This document shows, piece after piece, positions 1 through 8,774 of a stretch of 62,694 nt of DNA (position 1 is the first letter of the stretch; the number at the start of each line of letters is the position of its first letter). The notes below the pieces were generated by a model. It saw nothing but the letters and a program-made list of their open reading frames with translations. It ran no database searches and was not told where the DNA came from. The stretch lies in the NCBI GenBank assembly GCA_036273735.1, contig DASUHA010000033.1:1-62694 (forward strand), written 5' to 3'. The position numbers were made by a program, and so were the translations under genes. The stretch is from 13-2-20CM-66-19 sp036273735 (lineage in GTDB: Bacteria; Pseudomonadota; Gammaproteobacteria; Steroidobacterales; Steroidobacteraceae).

Positions 1-189
1 CCCGCGCACGTGGAGCTCAAGATCGTCGAGACCGATCCCGGTCTGCGAGGTGACACCGCCACCGGCGGGCAGAAGCCGGCGAAAGTGGAGACCGGCGCCG
101 TGGTTCGGGTACCGCTCTTCATCAATGAGGGCGAGGTCATCCGCATCAACACCAGCACCGGCGAGTACGTCTCGCGCGCCAAGCAGTAG
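1..189 (+). CDS. efp: Elongation factor P, C-terminal part (5' end outside window)
   Basis: The first 63 codons of the window read as the last OB-fold domain of elongation factor P, with the family signature around GLRGDTATGG, KPAKVETGA and VPLFINEGE, and a stop at 187-189. EF-P binds between the P and E sites of the ribosome and relieves stalling at consecutive prolines. The modifiable lysine loop lies in the missing N-terminal part. The EF-P lysine ligase gene epmA is about 500 bp downstream on the other strand, which supports the call. Confidence 0.93.
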   Translation, partial: PAHVELKIVETDPGLRGDTATGGQKPAKVETGAVVRVPLFINEGEVIRINTSTGEYVSRAKQ

Positions 190-222
190 CCACGCATCTG
201 CCGAGGATGGGCCCAGGATGGG

Positions 223-726
223 TTAGCCCAGCGCTTCCACCCGGCTCGCCCGCACGAAGATCGCGGCGAGCTGTTCGACCCCGCGTGCATCGGCCTCATC
301 GAAGCGCCCGAGGCGCGCGCTGTCGAGATCGAGCACCCCCACCAGACGGTCGGCAGCGATCAGCGGCACCACGACTTCCGATTGTGAGGCCGCATCGCAG
401 GCGATGTGTCCCGGAAAGGCGTTGACGTCCGGCACGATGAGGGTGGCCCTGCGCGCGGCAGCGGTACCGCAGACACCGCGTTCGAGGGCGATGCGCACGC
501 ATGCCGGCTTGCCCTGGAAAGGGCCGACGACCAGCTCGCCGCCGCGCAGGAAGTAGAATCCCGCCCAGCTCACCTCCGGCAGCGCATCGAAAATGAGTGC
601 CGCGGTGTTGGCGGCGTTGGCGATGGGATCGGTCTCGCCCTCGAGGAGCCCCTGCAGCTCCTTCGCTAACTGCTCGTAGCCGGTCCGCTTGTCGGTGAAA
701 TCGTAACGCTCGCTGATGTAGGTCAT
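223..726 (-). CDS. msrC: Free methionine-(R)-sulfoxide reductase (GAF domain, fRMsr)
   Basis: 167 aa, a single GAF domain. It reduces free methionine-R-sulfoxide in the cytoplasm. Cysteines at residues 76, 86 and 110 have the same spacing (10 and 24) as the three catalytic and resolving cysteines of the E. coli enzyme (84, 94, 118), in the contexts GKPACVRIA, RGVCGTAA and HIACDAAS. The C-terminal part has the usual VLDLDS...F strand pattern. It is the last gene of the minus-strand run SCO-psd-epmA-msrC and starts 10 nt after the epmA stop. The family assignment is strong. Confidence 0.92.
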   Translation of the reverse strand: MTYISERYDFTDKRTGYEQLAKELQGLLEGETDPIANAANTAALIFDALPEVSWAGFYFLRGGELVVGPFQGKPACVRIALERGVCGTAAARRATLIVPDVNAFPGHIACDAASQSEVVVPLIAADRLVGVLDLDSARLGRFDEADARGVEQLAAIFVRASRVEALG

Positions 727-735
727 TTTGCGTGC

Positions 736-1719
736 TCAGGCTCGCTCGATGGGGAAGGGTAGGACGGCATCGATGCGCTGCGCCTCTGCTGCGAGCATCA
801 GTGTGCGATCGAAACCGAGCGCGACGCCGCAACAGTCCGGGAGGCCCGCCTCGAGCGCCGAGAGCAGACGCTCATCGAGCGAAGCGGCAGGGAGGCCGAG
901 CCGGCGACGCTCCTCGATGTCTCGCTCGAAGCGGCTGCGCTGCTCGCGCGCCGAGGCCAGCTCATGAAAGCCGTTGGCAAGCTCGATCCCTCGAGCATAG
1001 AGCTCGAAGCGCTGCGCCGCCCGTGGGTCGGCCGGGTCGATGCGTGCGAGCGCGGCCTGGCTCGCCGGATAGCCGTGCACGAAGGTCAACCCGGTACGCC
1101 CCAGCCGCGGCCCGACGACGGTGCCCATCAGGAGCTCGAGCAGCTCGTCGCGGTCGGCTGCCGCGCCGGCAAACCCTGACTCGCGCGCGTGCTCCGTGAG
1201 CTGCGGCAGCGGCGCGGTGAACGGATCGAGCGCGAGTGTCTGCAGGAATGCCTCGCGATAGCTCATGCGCTCACTCGTGCACGGGCTGCCCGTTGCACCG
1301 AGGAGCTCACGCACCAACGTTTCGACCTCGCTCATGAGCCCATCGAGCGTGTGGCCGCAGCGGTACCACTCGATGAGGGTGAACTCGGCGTTGTGCAGCC
1401 GGCCGCGCTCGAGCGCGCGCACCACGTGGCAGATCTGGTAGATGTCGCCCACCCCGGCCGCCAGCAGGCGCTTCATCGCGTATTCCGGCGAGGTGTGGAG
1501 GAAGAAGTGCCGCTCACTCGCCGCCAGAGTCACGCGCGCCGAGTGGATGTGCACGTCCGTCACAGGGGCGTTCACCACGAGTGGCGTATCGACCTCCAAC
1601 ACGCCGCGCGCCGCAAAAAAGTTGCGGGCGCGGGCGAGTAGCGCCCCCCGCAGCTCCAACATCGCCCTCGTGGCGGTGGGCCGCCAATCATGGGAGCCGT
1701 CGCCGCCGGTCTCGGTCAT
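736..1719 (-). CDS. epmA: EF-P--(R)-beta-lysine ligase EpmA
   Basis: 327 aa, close to the usual 325. This is a class II lysyl-tRNA-synthetase paralogue that lacks the anticodon-binding domain. It attaches (R)-beta-lysine to EF-P. Class II motif 2 appears as FLHTSPEYAMKRLL with the downstream HNAEFTLIEWYR, and motif 3 as GVALGFDRTLML near the C-terminus. The chosen ATG at 1719 overlaps the psd stop by four bases (ATGA), which implies translational coupling. An upstream in-frame extension would run through psd and is not credible. The neighbouring efp end is the expected substrate gene. Confidence 0.93.
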   Translation of the reverse strand: MTETGGDGSHDWRPTATRAMLELRGALLARARNFFAARGVLEVDTPLVVNAPVTDVHIHSARVTLAASERHFFLHTSPEYAMKRLLAAGVGDIYQICHVVRALERGRLHNAEFTLIEWYRCGHTLDGLMSEVETLVRELLGATGSPCTSERMSYREAFLQTLALDPFTAPLPQLTEHARESGFAGAAADRDELLELLMGTVVGPRLGRTGLTFVHGYPASQAALARIDPADPRAAQRFELYARGIELANGFHELASAREQRSRFERDIEERRRLGLPAASLDERLLSALEAGLPDCCGVALGFDRTLMLAAEAQRIDAVLPFPIERA

Positions 1720-2615
1720 AAGGAATGATGCCGCGCAATGATCTGACCGACGCGCACGGGCGAGCCCGGCTGCAGCGCCGGCAGCCACTCTACCGCTCCC
1801 GGAGGCAACAGCAGGATGACGGTGGATCCCATGTTGAATCGCCCGAGCTCTGCGCCCCGATCGAGCCGCCCCGGCGCGCGGCCGGTGTCGAGCGGCAGCT
1901 GTGCCGCGCGGCGCGGGCTGCAAGGCGTCACATCGCCGTGCCAGACGGTTGCGATGCTGCCGACGAAGAGCGCGCCGACGAGCGCCATCGCAAAGGCGAG
2001 CGGCCCTTCCTCGAATGCGCAGACGACCCGCTCGTTACGCGCGAAGAGGCCGGGCACGGCCGCCGCGGTCACCGCGTTGACGCTGAAGAGCTTGCCGGGG
2101 ATGAACCATGCCGCCTTGAGTGTCGCGGCCGCCGGCATGTGGATGCGGTGATAGTTGTAGGGGGCGAGATAGAGCGTCGCGAATGAGCCGCCGGCGAAGC
2201 GCGCCGTCCACTCCGAGGCGCCGCCGAGCAGGGCCTCGACGGAATAGTCGTGGCCCTTCGCCTGCAGCATCCGCAGGTCATCGAGCCGCCCGATCTGACT
2301 CACCGTGCCGTCGACCGGAGAGAGGAGTGCCCGCGGATCCGGATCGCAGGGCCGGGCCCCGGGCCGCAGGCTGCGCGTGAAGAAGGCATTGAAGCTCGGG
2401 TAGTCGCGCGGCTCGGGCTCGGCCGCATCGCTCATCTGCGGGCGAAAGTGCCGCACGAACGAGCTGATCAGAGCGTTCTTGACCGGCTTTACGCGACAGC
2501 GGGCGAGCCGATGGACCTGCCGCGAAAGAAAGTGCTGCGGCAGCAGGTGTTGCATCGCGACGAACAGGCGCGCTCGCAGCGTCGGTGAGTCCCGGAGTGT
2601 GCCTGGAGCGTCCAT
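1716..2615 (-). CDS. psd: Phosphatidylserine decarboxylase proenzyme
   Basis: 299 aa. It converts phosphatidylserine to phosphatidylethanolamine at the inner membrane. The pyruvoyl self-cleavage site reads NMGSTVILL near residue 260, where E. coli has LGST; the serine becomes the pyruvoyl group. YPSFNAFFTRSLRP, SPVDGTV and PYNYHRIHMP are hallmark segments. The start at 2615 (MDAPGTL) sits 7 nt after the SCO gene stop and gives the family length; an internal ATG at 2555 would remove the first helix. It is in the same run as epmA, with an ATGA overlap. Confidence 0.93.
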   Translation of the reverse strand: MDAPGTLRDSPTLRARLFVAMQHLLPQHFLSRQVHRLARCRVKPVKNALISSFVRHFRPQMSDAAEPEPRDYPSFNAFFTRSLRPGARPCDPDPRALLSPVDGTVSQIGRLDDLRMLQAKGHDYSVEALLGGASEWTARFAGGSFATLYLAPYNYHRIHMPAAATLKAAWFIPGKLFSVNAVTAAAVPGLFARNERVVCAFEEGPLAFAMALVGALFVGSIATVWHGDVTPCSPRRAAQLPLDTGRAPGRLDRGAELGRFNMGSTVILLLPPGAVEWLPALQPGSPVRVGQIIARHHSL

Positions 2616-2622
2616 GCCGGGA

Positions 2623-3243
2623 TCAGGCTGCAGCCCGCAGCTCCGGCGCCACACGATGCAGGGAGATCGTCAGCTGCCGTACGTCGAAGGGTGGGGTGAA
2701 CACGCCGACTTCCCGGGCGCGCGCATCGAACAGCAGAATGGCCATCGTATGATCGAAGTCGTACCCGCCGCCCGGCAGGTTGACGCGCGTGATGCCGATC
2801 CCGAGCGTGCCGGCGAAGCGCCGGATCTCGGCGGGATCGCCGGTGAGGCCGAGGAAGCTCGGGTCGAACTGCCGCAGATATCCGGCGAGCACCGCAGGGG
2901 TATCCCGCCCCGGGTCCACCGTGACGAGGAGTACCTGCAGGCCCGGCAGGGCCGCCGCGCGCTTCACCTTTGCGAGCTCGGCAAGCGTGTCCGGGCACTC
3001 GTCGGGACAATGCGTGAATCCGAAGTAGATGAGGGTCGGATGGCCCATCAGGGACGCGCGGGTGAAGCTCCGTCCCTGACTGTCGATCAAGTGGAAATCG
3101 TCGACGGGCTTGGCGTCCGTCAACCACGTGCCGCTTGCCAGCACCGGGCGGGAGCTGTCAACTTCGCCCGCCAGCAAAAATCCGACGAGTGCGGCGCAGA
3201 GCGCGCCGAGGCCGACGAGGATCCAGAAGAGTCGATGAGTCAT
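2623..3243 (-). CDS. SCO1/SenC family copper chaperone
   Basis: 206 aa. One N-terminal transmembrane anchor (about residues 5-25) is followed by a thioredoxin-like domain. The copper ligands of SCO proteins are visible: CPDEC (C79, C83) and the distal histidine in DFDHT (H165). Such proteins deliver copper to the CuA site of cytochrome oxidase or act as periplasmic thiol-redox proteins. The start ATG shares the four bases CATG with the divergent prmB start. It is first in the run SCO-psd-epmA-msrC. No cytochrome oxidase gene is in view. Confidence 0.9.
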   Translation of the reverse strand: MTHRLFWILVGLGALCAALVGFLLAGEVDSSRPVLASGTWLTDAKPVDDFHLIDSQGRSFTRASLMGHPTLIYFGFTHCPDECPDTLAELAKVKRAAALPGLQVLLVTVDPGRDTPAVLAGYLRQFDPSFLGLTGDPAEIRRFAGTLGIGITRVNLPGGGYDFDHTMAILLFDARAREVGVFTPPFDVRQLTISLHRVAPELRAAA

Positions 3244-4177
3244 GCCAAAATTATCCCATACGCGGCACAAGGGACGCTCATCCGAGGCCCGGACTCGAGC
3301 CGGGCGGGGCCGGCTCACGGTCCTCACGCTCATCGAGCGCGGCGCGCGCCGCCTGAGGCGCGCGGGCGTCTTTTTCGGGCACGGGACGGACAATGCCTGG
3401 GATGACTCGGCGGCCCTCGTGCTCCATGCGCTGCGATTGCCGCACACCGGCGATCGAGCGACTTATCTGCAACCCGTCGACAGCCGTGGCATCGAGCGCG
3501 TCGATGCGCTCATCGCCCGGCGCATCGAGGAGCGGATTCCCGCGGTCTATCTCACGGGCGAGACCTGGTTTGCGGGACTCCCGTTTCGCGTCGACCGGCG
3601 CGTGCTCATCCCTCGCTCACCGATCGCCGAGCTCATCGAGAGACGGTTCGCGCCCTGGATCGATCCGCGTCGGGTGCTGCGCCTCCTCGATGTCGGTACC
3701 GGCTCTGGCTGCATCGCGATCGCCAGTGCGAGAGCCCTGCCGCGGGCGCGGGTCGATGCGGTGGACATCTCGCCCGAGGCGCTCGAGGTTGCCGCGATCA
3801 ACGTCCGCCGCCATCGCCTCGGACGACGCGTGCGGCTCATTCGATCCGACCATTTCAGTGCCCTCCAGGGCGAGCGCTACGATATCATCGTTGCCAATCC
3901 GCCCTATGTGGGGCGGCAGGAGATGTCAGGGCTCCCGCCCGAGTATCGTCATGAGCCGCCTCTCGCACTCGCCGCGGGGCGCGAGGGCCTCGACTCCGTG
4001 CGGGTGATCCTCGAGGAGGCGGGCGAGCATCTGCGTCCGGGCGGGCTGCTCATCGTCGAGGTCGGCAACACCGAGGCGGCCGTGCGCCGGACGTTCAAGC
4101 GGCTTCCTTTCCTCTGGCTGGAATTCGAGCGCGGCGGCGGCGGGGTCTTCCTCCTGACCGCACAACAACTTGTTTAG
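3242..4177 (+). CDS. prmB: Ribosomal protein uL3 N5-glutamine methyltransferase PrmB
   Basis: 311 aa. It methylates a glutamine of ribosomal protein L3 using S-adenosylmethionine. The PrmB-specific GHGTDNAWDD lies near residue 46. The SAM loop is LLDVGTGSGCIAIA, the catalytic motif is NPPY, and it is followed by LPPEYRHEPPLALAAG, which separates PrmB from the release-factor methylase PrmC. The ATG at 3242 is the only ATG/GTG/TTG in frame before the conserved part, so the start is probably right even though it overlaps the start of the divergent SCO gene. No clear Shine-Dalgarno is seen. Confidence 0.93.
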   Translation: MPKLSHTRHKGRSSEARTRAGRGRLTVLTLIERGARRLRRAGVFFGHGTDNAWDDSAALVLHALRLPHTGDRATYLQPVDSRGIERVDALIARRIEERIPAVYLTGETWFAGLPFRVDRRVLIPRSPIAELIERRFAPWIDPRRVLRLLDVGTGSGCIAIASARALPRARVDAVDISPEALEVAAINVRRHRLGRRVRLIRSDHFSALQGERYDIIVANPPYVGRQEMSGLPPEYRHEPPLALAAGREGLDSVRVILEEAGEHLRPGGLLIVEVGNTEAAVRRTFKRLPFLWLEFERGGGGVFLLTAQQLV

Positions 4178-4178
4178 G

Positions 4179-4282
4179 GCGCTGGATCCGGGCTCCTGCC
4201 CGGCCCAGCGCGGCGAAGGGCAAAAGCGCGGTTTTTGCCCGTCGCCTCCGCCACCTGCGGCGGCGGGGCACGTCCGTGTGCC
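4179..4282 (+). repeat. Four-hairpin intergenic repeat, copy A (between prmB and aroC)
   Basis: 104 nt beginning two bases after the prmB stop. Four stem-loops follow each other: (1) 4179-4185 GCGCTGG with 4205-4211, plus an inner CCGGG/CCCGG pairing; (2) 4212-4225 with 4233-4246, 13 bp and one mismatch, loop GCGCGG; (3) 4248-4252 CCGCC with GGCGG at 4259-4263; (4) 4267-4271 GGCAC with 4278-4282 GTGCC. A second copy lies at 8646-8750 in the same orientation. There is no U-tract, so it is not an ordinary intrinsic terminator. I do not recognise a named family. Confidence 0.8.
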
Positions 4283-4334
4283 TGGCTGACACGAGGTGCC
4301 GTGCCGCGCAACAGGCAACTGGGTGAACGATCAC

Positions 4335-5429
4335 ATGTCAGGCAACAGCATCGGCAGGCTCTTCACGGTGACGACTTTCGGCGAGAGTCACGGACCGGCG
4401 CTCGGCTGCATCGTCGATGGCTGTCCGCCGGGGCTCGCGCTCGCGGAGGAGGACATCCAACAGGATGTCGACCGGCGGCGGACCGGCACTTCGAAGTTCG
4501 TCAGCCAGCGCCATGAGGGCGATCAGGTGCGCATTCTCTCCGGGGTGTTCGAGGGACACACCACCGGCACGCCCATCGGGCTTCTCATCGAGAACACCGA
4601 TGCCCGCTCGCGCGACTACGAGAAGATCAAGGACCGCTTCCGGCCGGGGCATGCCGACTACACCTATCAACAGAAGTACGGCCGGCGCGACTATCGGGGC
4701 GGGGGGCGCTCATCGGCGCGCGAGACCGTGATGCGGGTGGCGGCGGGAGCCATCGCGCGCAAGTACCTCGCGACCCGCCTCGGCGTCAGGATCTACGGGT
4801 ATCTCAGTCAGGTCGGGGCCCTGCGACTCGAGGCGCGGGACCCCGCGTTCGCCTACGAGAACCCTTTCTTCTGTCCGGACCCGACGCGGGTGGCGGAGCT
4901 CGAGGCGCTCATCTGGAAGCTGCGCTCGGAGGGGGACTCGATCGGCGCGCGGGTGACCGTCATCGCCACCGGCGTACCGCCCGGCCTCGGCGAGCCGGTA
5001 TTCGAGCGGCTGGACGCCGACATCGCCGGGGCCCTCATGGGCATCAATGCAGTGAAGGCAGTCGAGATCGGCGCCGGAGCCGCCGCGGTCGCCCAGCGGG
5101 GCAGCGAGCATCGGGATGAGCTCACCCCGCAGGGGTTTGCCAGCAATCACGCCGGCGGGGTCCTCGGCGGAATCTCCTCCGGCCAGGACATCGTGGCACA
5201 CCTGACCCTGAAGCCGACCTCCAGCATCCAGGTACCCGGCCGGACCGTGGATACCGCCGGGCAGGCGGTGGAGATCGTCACGACGGGCCGTCACGACCCG
5301 TGCGTGGGCCTCAGGGCGACCCCCATCGCCGAGGCCATGCTCGCGATCGTGCTGCTCGACCACTACCTGCGCCATCGCGCCCAGAACGCCGACGTACGCT
5401 CCCAGACCCCGGATATCACCCGACGGTGA
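4335..5429 (+). CDS. aroC: Chorismate synthase
   Basis: 364 aa, the usual length. It forms chorismate from 5-enolpyruvylshikimate-3-phosphate using reduced FMN, the last step of the common aromatic pathway. Signatures: N-terminal GRLFTVTTFGESHG, the central GRRDYRGGGRSSARETVMRV segment with FMN and phosphate contacts, and SNHAGGVLGGISSG plus RHDPCVGLRATPIAEAM near the end. The start MSGNSIG follows about 50 nt after the hairpin repeat. It appears to be monocistronic or to read through from prmB. Confidence 0.97.
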   Translation: MSGNSIGRLFTVTTFGESHGPALGCIVDGCPPGLALAEEDIQQDVDRRRTGTSKFVSQRHEGDQVRILSGVFEGHTTGTPIGLLIENTDARSRDYEKIKDRFRPGHADYTYQQKYGRRDYRGGGRSSARETVMRVAAGAIARKYLATRLGVRIYGYLSQVGALRLEARDPAFAYENPFFCPDPTRVAELEALIWKLRSEGDSIGARVTVIATGVPPGLGEPVFERLDADIAGALMGINAVKAVEIGAGAAAVAQRGSEHRDELTPQGFASNHAGGVLGGISSGQDIVAHLTLKPTSSIQVPGRTVDTAGQAVEIVTTGRHDPCVGLRATPIAEAMLAIVLLDHYLRHRAQNADVRSQTPDITRR

Positions 5430-5538
5430 TCGCCGACACAGTTTATGTCTTGCAGATACGGGAATATCGCGCCATCGACGGTAGGACTTAACTTATGGGT
5501 CGTGGTCGCGAATTCGTTCATCCTGTGCTGCGGTCGCT

Positions 5539-5566
5539 TTGGCTTTCCGCCCAATTAAGTTATATT
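5539..5566 (+). promoter_or_regulatory. Likely sigma-70 promoter for fimV
   Basis: TTGGCT (5539-5544), a 16-bp spacer and TATATT (5561-5566), in an AT-rich patch of the 228-bp gap between aroC and fimV. The transcript would carry a leader of about 85 nt before the fimV ATG at 5657. Seen by eye only. Confidence 0.5.
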
Positions 5567-5656
5567 GCCGCCTCGATCGGATGAGACTGCCAAGATGCAG
5601 CCATCCCTTTGTTTCTACAATCTATTCCACTCACTGATACCTTCCGGGGTGTCGTA

Positions 5657-8635
5657 ATGGTCGCCAAACGCTCAAGCCGGGCGGTGGCGTTGCTGCTGGT
5701 AATGCCCTCAGCGGCGTTCGCTCTCGGCCTCGGAGACATCCGTCTCCTTTCGCCCCTCGATCAGCCGCTCAAAGCGCAGATCGAGCTGCTCGATGCTACG
5801 CCGGAGGCGGTGCAGAACCTGCAGGTTCAGCTCGCTTCCCGCGATACCTTCGCGCGCTACGGTCTCTCCTGGCCGCCGTTCCTCGGTGATGTGCACGTGA
5901 AAGCCGTGCGCACCGCCGACGGGCGTGAGGTGGTGGAGCTTTCCACGGATAAGCCGATCACGGATCCGGTGCTGACGCTGCTGGTCGAGGCCAATTGGGA
6001 TCGCGGTCATCTGATCCGCGAGTACACCGTGCTGCTCGACCCGCCGGTATACGTGCCCAATCAGTCGCAGGCGGCCAGCGACCAGGTCGCCCCGGCTGCC
6101 ACCGGCACCGCCAAGCGGGGTGGTGAGATCGAGCGCTCACAGCCTGCCGCCGCCCAGGCCGCAGCACCCGCTTCGGACGCTACGCCCGCGACCAGCTCCA
6201 CGGAGCCGGCAACCGCTACGGCTTCGCCAGTACCTGCGGCCGAGGAGCCGCATTCGCTCATCGTGCGTCGCGGTCAGACTCTCTCCGGCATTGCGGCCCG
6301 GTTGAGCGGCACCGCGATCGCCTCCGCGCCCACCCGCGCCTGGATGCTGGCGATCTACCAGGCAAACCCCTCGGCCTTCGAGCGCAACATGAATCTCATG
6401 CGCTCGGGCGCCGTGCTGCGCGTTCCTGATAACTCCACGGTCGCGGCGATCTCGCCGGCGACCGCCTCGGCCGAGATCCACCGGCAGTTCGCGGCGTGGC
6501 ACGGCAGCTCGCAGGCGAGCGCCAATGCCGCGAGCGGACCGGGCAGACTTCGGCTCGTGGCACCCCAGGGTGGTGCCGGCGCGTCGGGCTCACCCGCGAC
6601 CTCGGAGGCCTCGACGGGCGAGGTCAAGGCACTGCAGGCCCAGGTTCAGACGCTGCAGGGGCAGCTCGCGGACGAGCATCGCGCGCTTCAGCTGAAGGAC
6701 GCAGAGCTTGCGCAGATGCAGGCTCGGCTTGCCGCCAAGCAAGCGCCGCAGTCCGCCCCCCCGGAGACCCCGCCGGTTGCGAGCTCGCCGCCGGCGGCCA
6801 CTGCTCCACAGGCGAGTGCCCCGGCCAACGCTCCGGCGCCCGCGCCCGTGGAAGCCCCGCCCACCCAGGCGGCAACGCCGCCGCCCGCTCCGGTGCACCA
6901 CGCACCGCCGCCGCAGGTGGTGCATCACGCACCTGCGAAATCCGCCTCGTTCAAGCCCTCCTCGGGCGGCTCGATCCTCGATACCCTCGCCGGCTATTGG
7001 TGGGCGGTTGCGCTGTTGGTTGTCGCGCTGCTCGGCTGGGTTGGCTCGCGCGCCTGGCGCTCGCGGCGGCAGTCGGATCTCGATGACTCGCTCGGGCGCC
7101 TTGCTGCGGCCGGTGCGACCCCGTCGCCCTACACCAGGTTGGAGCCGTCGACGGACGATACAGCTCCGATCCGTCCGATTGCTGCGGACCATGACGACGC
7201 CTTTGTCGTCGAGGAGTCGGGAACGCACGAGCGGCCGCGCATCGCAGCAGCCGCTGCGGCGGTAGCGCCGAAGCACGTGACGGCCGATCAGACGATTAGC
7301 AGCGAGACCGCGGTCAACCTCGATCAGGGCGACCCGCTGGCCGAGGCTGATTTCCACATGGCGTACGGTCTCTACGACCAGGCCGCCGATCTGATCCGCA
7401 TCGCCATCGGGCGTGAGCCCGAGCGGCGGGACCTCAAGCTCAAGCTCCTCGAAGTCTTCTTCGTCTGGGGCAACAAGGAGCAGTTCCTGCAGACCGCGCG
7501 AGAGCTGGCCGAGTCCCGTGCCGATGCTGCGCCGGGCGAGTGGGAAAAGATCGTGATCATGGGCAAGCAGCTCGCGCCCGAAGATCCGTTGTTCACCGGC
7601 GGCGCCGCCGTGAGCGGCGCGGCATCGGCGGGTGTCGACCTCGACCTCGCAGGCGGGCAGGCCGCCAGTCTCGATTTCGATGTCGCCTCTGGACACACTG
7701 GCACACATGCTCAGGGCCTCGATCTCGACATCGGCTCAGCGCTAGGGGATGGCGAGCATGCGGTGACCGCGGAGTCGCCCGCCAACGCTACCGATCGCAA
7801 CATGGCGCTCGATACGCAATTCGAGAACAACGCCACCGGCTCAACGCGGGAGATGACCGCGACGCTACCCGGACACGATGACGACGTGCCGGTCGAGTTC
7901 ACGGAAGGTCCGACGATCGAGCAGCCCGCGCTGCACACGACGGAGCAGCCGACGATTCGGCAGAAGGTCGAGACGGCTCTGAAGCAAAGCGGCGCCGAGC
8001 AGACCGCGGAGCTTGCGATCGATGATCTGGGTCTGGATCTCGGCGCCTTCGAGACGGCCGAGCAGCCGGGTGAGTCTGCTGAAGCCTCCCCCGAGGCCCC
8101 GACGCTGGTCGCCGGTTTGGACGATCACTCACGCCGGGTCATGGAGGAGGCCAATCACCGCGAGGCGGAGCCCTCGCCGGAGCCCACGGGGACCACCAAC
8201 GCCTGGCAGATCGATGAGAGCGAGCTCGAGGCGGTACTGAGCGAGGGCGATGGCCACGCGAATGGCCATGACTCGGCCGCCACTTCGCGTCTGGCCGCAC
8301 TCGATGGCGGCAGTGTTGACTACGAGCTCAGCCCGGCGGAGCCGGAGCCTTCGCACGGCACCAACGGCGCGAGCCTCGACCTCGATGTCGGCACGGCGAC
8401 GGTCCCGGATACCGCCTTCACCGCTACCCAGAAGTTGTCGGCGGACGATCTGGCGCTGCCGGATCTCGAGCCCGTCACCATGAGCGAGGTCGGCACCAAG
8501 CTCGACCTCGCCCGCGCCTACATGGACATGGGCGACCCCGAGGGCGCGCGCAACATTCTCGAGGAAGTCATGCACGAGGGCTCGGTCGCGCAGCGCCAGG
8601 AGGCGGAGCGCCTGATGGAGTCGTTGCCGGGGTAA
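5657..8635 (+). CDS. fimV: FimV-family polar pilus-assembly / hub protein
   Basis: 992 aa. A signal peptide ends near AAFALGLGDI. The FimV N-terminal domain (LSPLDQPLKAQIELL) follows, then a LysM peptidoglycan-binding motif (IVRRGQTLSGIAARL, about residue 200), a coiled coil and a Pro/Ala-rich stretch. One membrane span (WWAVALLVVALLGWVG, about residue 455) leads to a long acidic cytoplasmic region that ends in the FimV C-terminal TPR motif (KLDLARAYMDMGDPEGARNILEEV). In Pseudomonas, FimV localises type IV pilus and chemosensory proteins at the pole. The start MVAKRSSR was chosen because it gives a clean signal peptide; an upstream ATG at 5609 would not. Confidence 0.92.
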   Translation: MVAKRSSRAVALLLVMPSAAFALGLGDIRLLSPLDQPLKAQIELLDATPEAVQNLQVQLASRDTFARYGLSWPPFLGDVHVKAVRTADGREVVELSTDKPITDPVLTLLVEANWDRGHLIREYTVLLDPPVYVPNQSQAASDQVAPAATGTAKRGGEIERSQPAAAQAAAPASDATPATSSTEPATATASPVPAAEEPHSLIVRRGQTLSGIAARLSGTAIASAPTRAWMLAIYQANPSAFERNMNLMRSGAVLRVPDNSTVAAISPATASAEIHRQFAAWHGSSQASANAASGPGRLRLVAPQGGAGASGSPATSEASTGEVKALQAQVQTLQGQLADEHRALQLKDAELAQMQARLAAKQAPQSAPPETPPVASSPPAATAPQASAPANAPAPAPVEAPPTQAATPPPAPVHHAPPPQVVHHAPAKSASFKPSSGGSILDTLAGYWWAVALLVVALLGWVGSRAWRSRRQSDLDDSLGRLAAAGATPSPYTRLEPSTDDTAPIRPIAADHDDAFVVEESGTHERPRIAAAAAAVAPKHVTADQTISSETAVNLDQGDPLAEADFHMAYGLYDQAADLIRIAIGREPERRDLKLKLLEVFFVWGNKEQFLQTARELAESRADAAPGEWEKIVIMGKQLAPEDPLFTGGAAVSGAASAGVDLDLAGGQAASLDFDVASGHTGTHAQGLDLDIGSALGDGEHAVTAESPANATDRNMALDTQFENNATGSTREMTATLPGHDDDVPVEFTEGPTIEQPALHTTEQPTIRQKVETALKQSGAEQTAELAIDDLGLDLGAFETAEQPGESAEASPEAPTLVAGLDDHSRRVMEEANHREAEPSPEPTGTTNAWQIDESELEAVLSEGDGHANGHDSAATSRLAALDGGSVDYELSPAEPEPSHGTNGASLDLDVGTATVPDTAFTATQKLSADDLALPDLEPVTMSEVGTKLDLARAYMDMGDPEGARNILEEVMHEGSVAQRQEAERLMESLPG

Positions 8636-8645
8636 GTCGTTTGAA

Positions 8646-8750
8646 GCGCTGGATCCGGGCATCCTGCCCGGCCCAGCGCTGCTTCGAGCAAAAAGCGTGG
8701 TTTTTGCTCGAAGCTCCGCCACCTGCGGCGGCGGGGCACGTCCCTGTGCC
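8646..8750 (+). repeat. Four-hairpin intergenic repeat, copy B (between fimV and truA)
   Basis: 105 nt, the same architecture and orientation as 4179-4282. Hairpin 1 is 8646-8652/8673-8679. Hairpin 2 is a perfect 14-bp stem, 8681-8694 with 8701-8714, loop GCGTGG. Hairpin 3 is CCGCC/GGCGG. Hairpin 4 is 8735-8739 GGCAC with 8746-8750 GTGCC. Loops and hairpins 1, 3 and 4 are almost identical to copy A. The arms of hairpin 2 differ strongly but still pair, which is covariation. It ends 24 nt before the truA start. Confidence 0.8.
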
Positions 8751-8774
8751 TCGCATAGGGGTCGTGCTGCTTCA

